Positions 61,974-64,000 of a stretch of DNA of 64,000 bases are shown in pieces. The notes beneath the pieces are model-generated. The model had not been told where the DNA came from. It searched no databases and worked only from the letters and a program-made list of their open reading frames with translations. The stretch is from Streptomyces sp. L2. GTDB lineage: Bacteria; Actinomycetota; Actinomycetes; Streptomycetales; Streptomycetaceae. Made by a program: the position numbers and the translations under genes. The stretch covers positions 62,001-126,000 of the forward strand of contig NZ_QBDT01000002.1 of NCBI RefSeq assembly GCF_004124325.1, read 5' to 3'. Positions within the stretch are counted from its first letter, which is position 1. Every line of letters begins with the position of its first letter.

Positions 61974-63256
61974 GCGCGGGCCTCCTTCATCGCCAGCGCC
62001 TCGTCCAGCAAGGCGCTCATCCTCGCGAGGCCGGCCTCCCGGCTGAGATGGGCATCGATGTACGCCAGGCCGCGCGCTCCCAGCCGATCAGCGGCGGCGG
62101 GGTCGTGGGACAGCTCACGGACCGCGTTCAGCAGGGCTGCCGCGCTCTCCGGCGGGACCACGATTCCCGCTGCCGACCGGCTGACCTCCCGCGCCGCTCC
62201 GCCGCCCACCGACACCGACGCCACGACGGGCCGTCCTGCGGCGAAGTACGAGGTGAGCTTGGACGGCACACTCATGTCGAGTACCGAGGCCCGCTGCGTC
62301 ACAGCCAGTACATCCGCCGCGGCGAGCACTTCGGGAAACTCGGCGTCTGCGGCCGGCGGGAGGAACTGCAGATTGGGCAATCCCGCGCCCAGTGCCTGCA
62401 GGGCGCTTCGCTGGCTGCCCTCTCCCATCAGCACCACCTGTACCTCGGGTGCCTGCCGGGCCGCCTCCACCAGTACGTCCAGGCCCTGCTTGAGGCCCAT
62501 GTTCCCCGCGTGCAGGAGGATCGTACGGTCCTTCCGCCAGCCGAGCCGGGCACGCGTCTCGGAGCGTGGCCTGGTGGGCCGGGGGATGTGCGACCAATTG
62601 GGGACCAGCCGGATGGTGTGACGTGGCACACCCATCGCCGTCACCGGAGCGATGAAGGACTCGTGGATGACACCCACGAGCGCGGCCCGTCCCAGCACCT
62701 GTGCCTCGACGGCCCGGGCCGTTCTCGACACCCGGCCGCCCCCGCGGATGCCGCTCTGCGCGGCCGCCGCCCCCATCAGGTCCTGCACCACGGGCACGAA
62801 CGGCCGGCTCCATCGGCGGGCGGCACGAGCCCCGAGGATCCCACCCGCGAGGCTTGGCATCTGGGCGAGAACCACATCGGGCCGGGGCATACGAGGCGGT
62901 GCCGCCAGCCCGTGCGCGAGGATCGACGCCTCGTACAAGACGCGGCGCGCGGCGGTCTGCCGTGACGGGACGGTGTGCCGGCGACGATGCACCAGGGTGC
63001 CGTTGTGCTCCTCAACGGTCCGCCACTTCCCTCGGTACGCCGGCTCCGTCCGCCAGGCCGGGTAGTGCGGCATCCCCGCCCATACATGGACTTCGGCGCC
63101 GTCGGCCCCAGCGAAGTGCTCGGCGGCCTGGGTCGCATACGGGCCGATCCCGGCACGCTCGGGCGCGTAGTTCGTGGACACCAGCAGCACCCGCGGCGGC
63201 TGCCTCAACCCCTTGGGCGGTCCTGGCTTGTTCGATAAGTCAGAGTGCTCCGACAT
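61970..63256 (-). CDS. GT4-family glycosyltransferase
   Basis: Encodes 428 residues from the ATG at 63256 (MSEHSDLSNKPG), with GGGGAGATGGGAAAG upstream. It is of GT-B fold, family-4 type: N-terminal VLLVSTNYAPERAGIGPYAT with the glycine loop, HVWAGMPHYPAW, then C-terminal ILLHAGNMGLKQGLDVLVEA, VQVVLMGEGSQRSALQAL and the nucleotide-sugar site VPSKLTSYFAAGRPVVASV. It resembles WcaI/WbuB-like transferases of capsule assembly. It is the first gene of the minus-strand operon and overlaps the Wzz-like gene by four bases. The donor and acceptor sugars cannot be predicted. Confidence 0.88.
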   Translation of the reverse strand: MSEHSDLSNKPGPPKGLRQPPRVLLVSTNYAPERAGIGPYATQAAEHFAGADGAEVHVWAGMPHYPAWRTEPAYRGKWRTVEEHNGTLVHRRRHTVPSRQTAARRVLYEASILAHGLAAPPRMPRPDVVLAQMPSLAGGILGARAARRWSRPFVPVVQDLMGAAAAQSGIRGGGRVSRTARAVEAQVLGRAALVGVIHESFIAPVTAMGVPRHTIRLVPNWSHIPRPTRPRSETRARLGWRKDRTILLHAGNMGLKQGLDVLVEAARQAPEVQVVLMGEGSQRSALQALGAGLPNLQFLPPAADAEFPEVLAAADVLAVTQRASVLDMSVPSKLTSYFAAGRPVVASVSVGGGAAREVSRSAAGIVVPPESAAALLNAVRELSHDPAAADRLGARGLAYIDAHLSREAGLARMSALLDEALAMKEARA

Positions 63257-63418
63257 GACACTTTCCCATCTCCCCCAGGCATGGATCCTATGTGCGCCTC
63301 CGTGCCTCCCCTGGCCATCAATCTGCGTGGGAGCAACGTCACACTGCCCTGGACAGACTGGGTCCCACATGGTCCGATGCGCTGAAAACAGCATGTCGAA
63401 CAAGGGTTTTTGTTACCT

Positions 63419-63871
63419 ATGCCGCAGATCGTGGGCTACGCGCCGGGGGTCTACGACCTCTTCCACGTCGGTCACCTCAACATCCTCAGACACGCCCGCA
63501 GCCAGTGCGACTACCTGGTGGCCGGCGTCGTCTCCGACGAGATGGCGGAACTGGCCAAGGGCCGTACACCGCTGGTCCCGCTGGTAGAACGTCTGGAGAT
63601 CGTACGCAGCGTCCGCTTCGTCAATGCGGCGTTCGTGGAGACCGTGCCGGACAAGCTCCAGACGTGGAAGCAGGTCCGTTTCGACGTGATCTTCAAGGGC
63701 GACGACTGGCGCGGCACGCCCAAGGGCGACCGGCTTGAACATGACTTCGCGACCGTCGGCGTCGAGGTCGTCTATTTCCCCTACACCGTTCACACGTCCA
63801 GCACCCAGTTACGCCGGGCGCTCGACGCGCTCACCGCACAGCGGCCAGTTCCCGGTACCACTTCACCATGA
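63419..63871 (+). CDS. TagD-like glycerol-3-phosphate (or related) cytidylyltransferase
   Basis: Encodes 150 residues of the nucleotidylyltransferase fold. It has GVYDLFHVGHLNILRHARSQ (the HxGH CTP-binding motif), a central KGDDWRGTPKGD and the C-terminal YTVHTSSTQLRRAL, whose RTxGISTT-type signature is altered to HTSSTQLRR. Such enzymes make CDP-glycerol or a similar CDP-alcohol for teichoic-acid-like polymers. It faces away from the exopolysaccharide operon. The next gene, a CDP-alcohol transferase-like protein, converges on it and overlaps by 41 bases. The ATG at 63419 has a weak ribosome binding site. Confidence 0.85.
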   Translation: MPQIVGYAPGVYDLFHVGHLNILRHARSQCDYLVAGVVSDEMAELAKGRTPLVPLVERLEIVRSVRFVNAAFVETVPDKLQTWKQVRFDVIFKGDDWRGTPKGDRLEHDFATVGVEVVYFPYTVHTSSTQLRRALDALTAQRPVPGTTSP

Positions 63872-64000
63872 AGGCGGCCAGAAAGACCGTGTGGACGGCG
63901 AACAGCGCGGCGTACCCGGCGAGGAAGGCTCGCTGGTTGCCCAGGAGCATGAAGACGGTGCAGAACACCCCGTAGTCCACTGGCAGGAGCGCCAGTGCGC
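63831..64000 (-). CDS. CDP-alcohol phosphatidyltransferase-like membrane protein, truncated by window edge
   Basis: Only the last 56 codons are in the window (ALALLPVDYGVFCTVFMLLG, then NQRAFLAGYAALFAVHTVFL and AAFMVKWYRELAAVR before the stop). Two membrane helices and the YR-rich end resemble the C-terminus of CDP-alcohol phosphatidyltransferase family proteins. A cytidylyltransferase next door fits that. With so little sequence the assignment is tentative. Confidence 0.5.
   Translation of the reverse strand, partial: ALALLPVDYGVFCTVFMLLGNQRAFLAGYAALFAVHTVFLAAFMVKWYRELAAVR

Noticed and set aside
1-64000. CRISPR array, tRNA and rRNA genes
   Set aside because: No regularly spaced short repeats and no cloverleaf or rRNA signature were noticed on reading; a dedicated scan was not possible.

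Overview
The window is high-GC actinobacterial DNA of Streptomyces type. It carries a chaplin, a DivIVA, TAT-exported proteins, Tap-type and ParA/ParB-type replicon genes, dense antisense ORF shadows and rare TTA leucine codons. A tap gene followed by a terminal-protein-like gene (2.6-5.1 kb) and a parAB locus with its own palindromic sites (53.3-55.9 kb) suggest a linear replicon, either a large linear plasmid or a chromosome arm. I cannot tell which from 64 kb. No telomere, rRNA, tRNA, CRISPR array or intact insertion sequence was seen.

Layout. 0-1.4 kb: the end of a secreted glycosidase-like gene and a chaplin. 2.6-5.1 kb: HTH, tap and terminal-protein-like genes. 5-12.3 kb: small secreted or unknown proteins, a TAT-exported protein, a frameshifted pectate-lyase-like pseudogene and a large secreted SGNH/sialate-esterase-like protein. 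13.1-22.0 kb: a six-gene operon matching lstABCDEF, the beta-lactone (lipstatin-type) lipase-inhibitor pathway. 22-27.6 kb: an AMIN-like secreted protein, a Fic/Doc-like remnant, a polysaccharide deacetylase-like lipoprotein, a CAP-domain protein and a GDSL hydrolase. 28-36.1 kb: two near-identical SdrD-like surface protein genes flanking a secreted alginate-lyase/VCBS protein. 36.9-42.5 kb: a TPR regulator and a four-gene operon (chorismate mutase-prephenate dehydratase, PaaY-like, CMD-like, MenB/BadI-like). 43-48.3 kb: degenerate DNA, small proteins, and an XRE regulator paired with an ABM monooxygenase. 48.8-52.1 kb: a DivIVA paralogue and a LamG surface protein. 52.3-55.9 kb: partition genes. 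56-58.8 kb: a third SdrD-like copy. 58.9-64 kb: an exopolysaccharide/cell-wall polymer cluster.

How the parts work together. LstA and LstB should condense two fatty acyl-CoAs. LstD should reduce the beta-keto acid, LstC should close the beta-lactone, and LstE and LstF should attach and formylate an amino acid. The specificity residues read from LstE (D-L-T-K-V-G-E-I-G) resemble asparagine-type rather than leucine-type codes. The product may therefore be an esterastin-like relative and not lipstatin itself. In-frame TTA codons occur in lstA, lstC, the divIVA paralogue, the LamG protein, the CAP protein and others, which points to bldA-dependent developmental control. The three SdrD-like genes have conserved ends, diverged middles and the same G-run tract at each 3' end. 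They look like a mosaic family kept similar by gene conversion.
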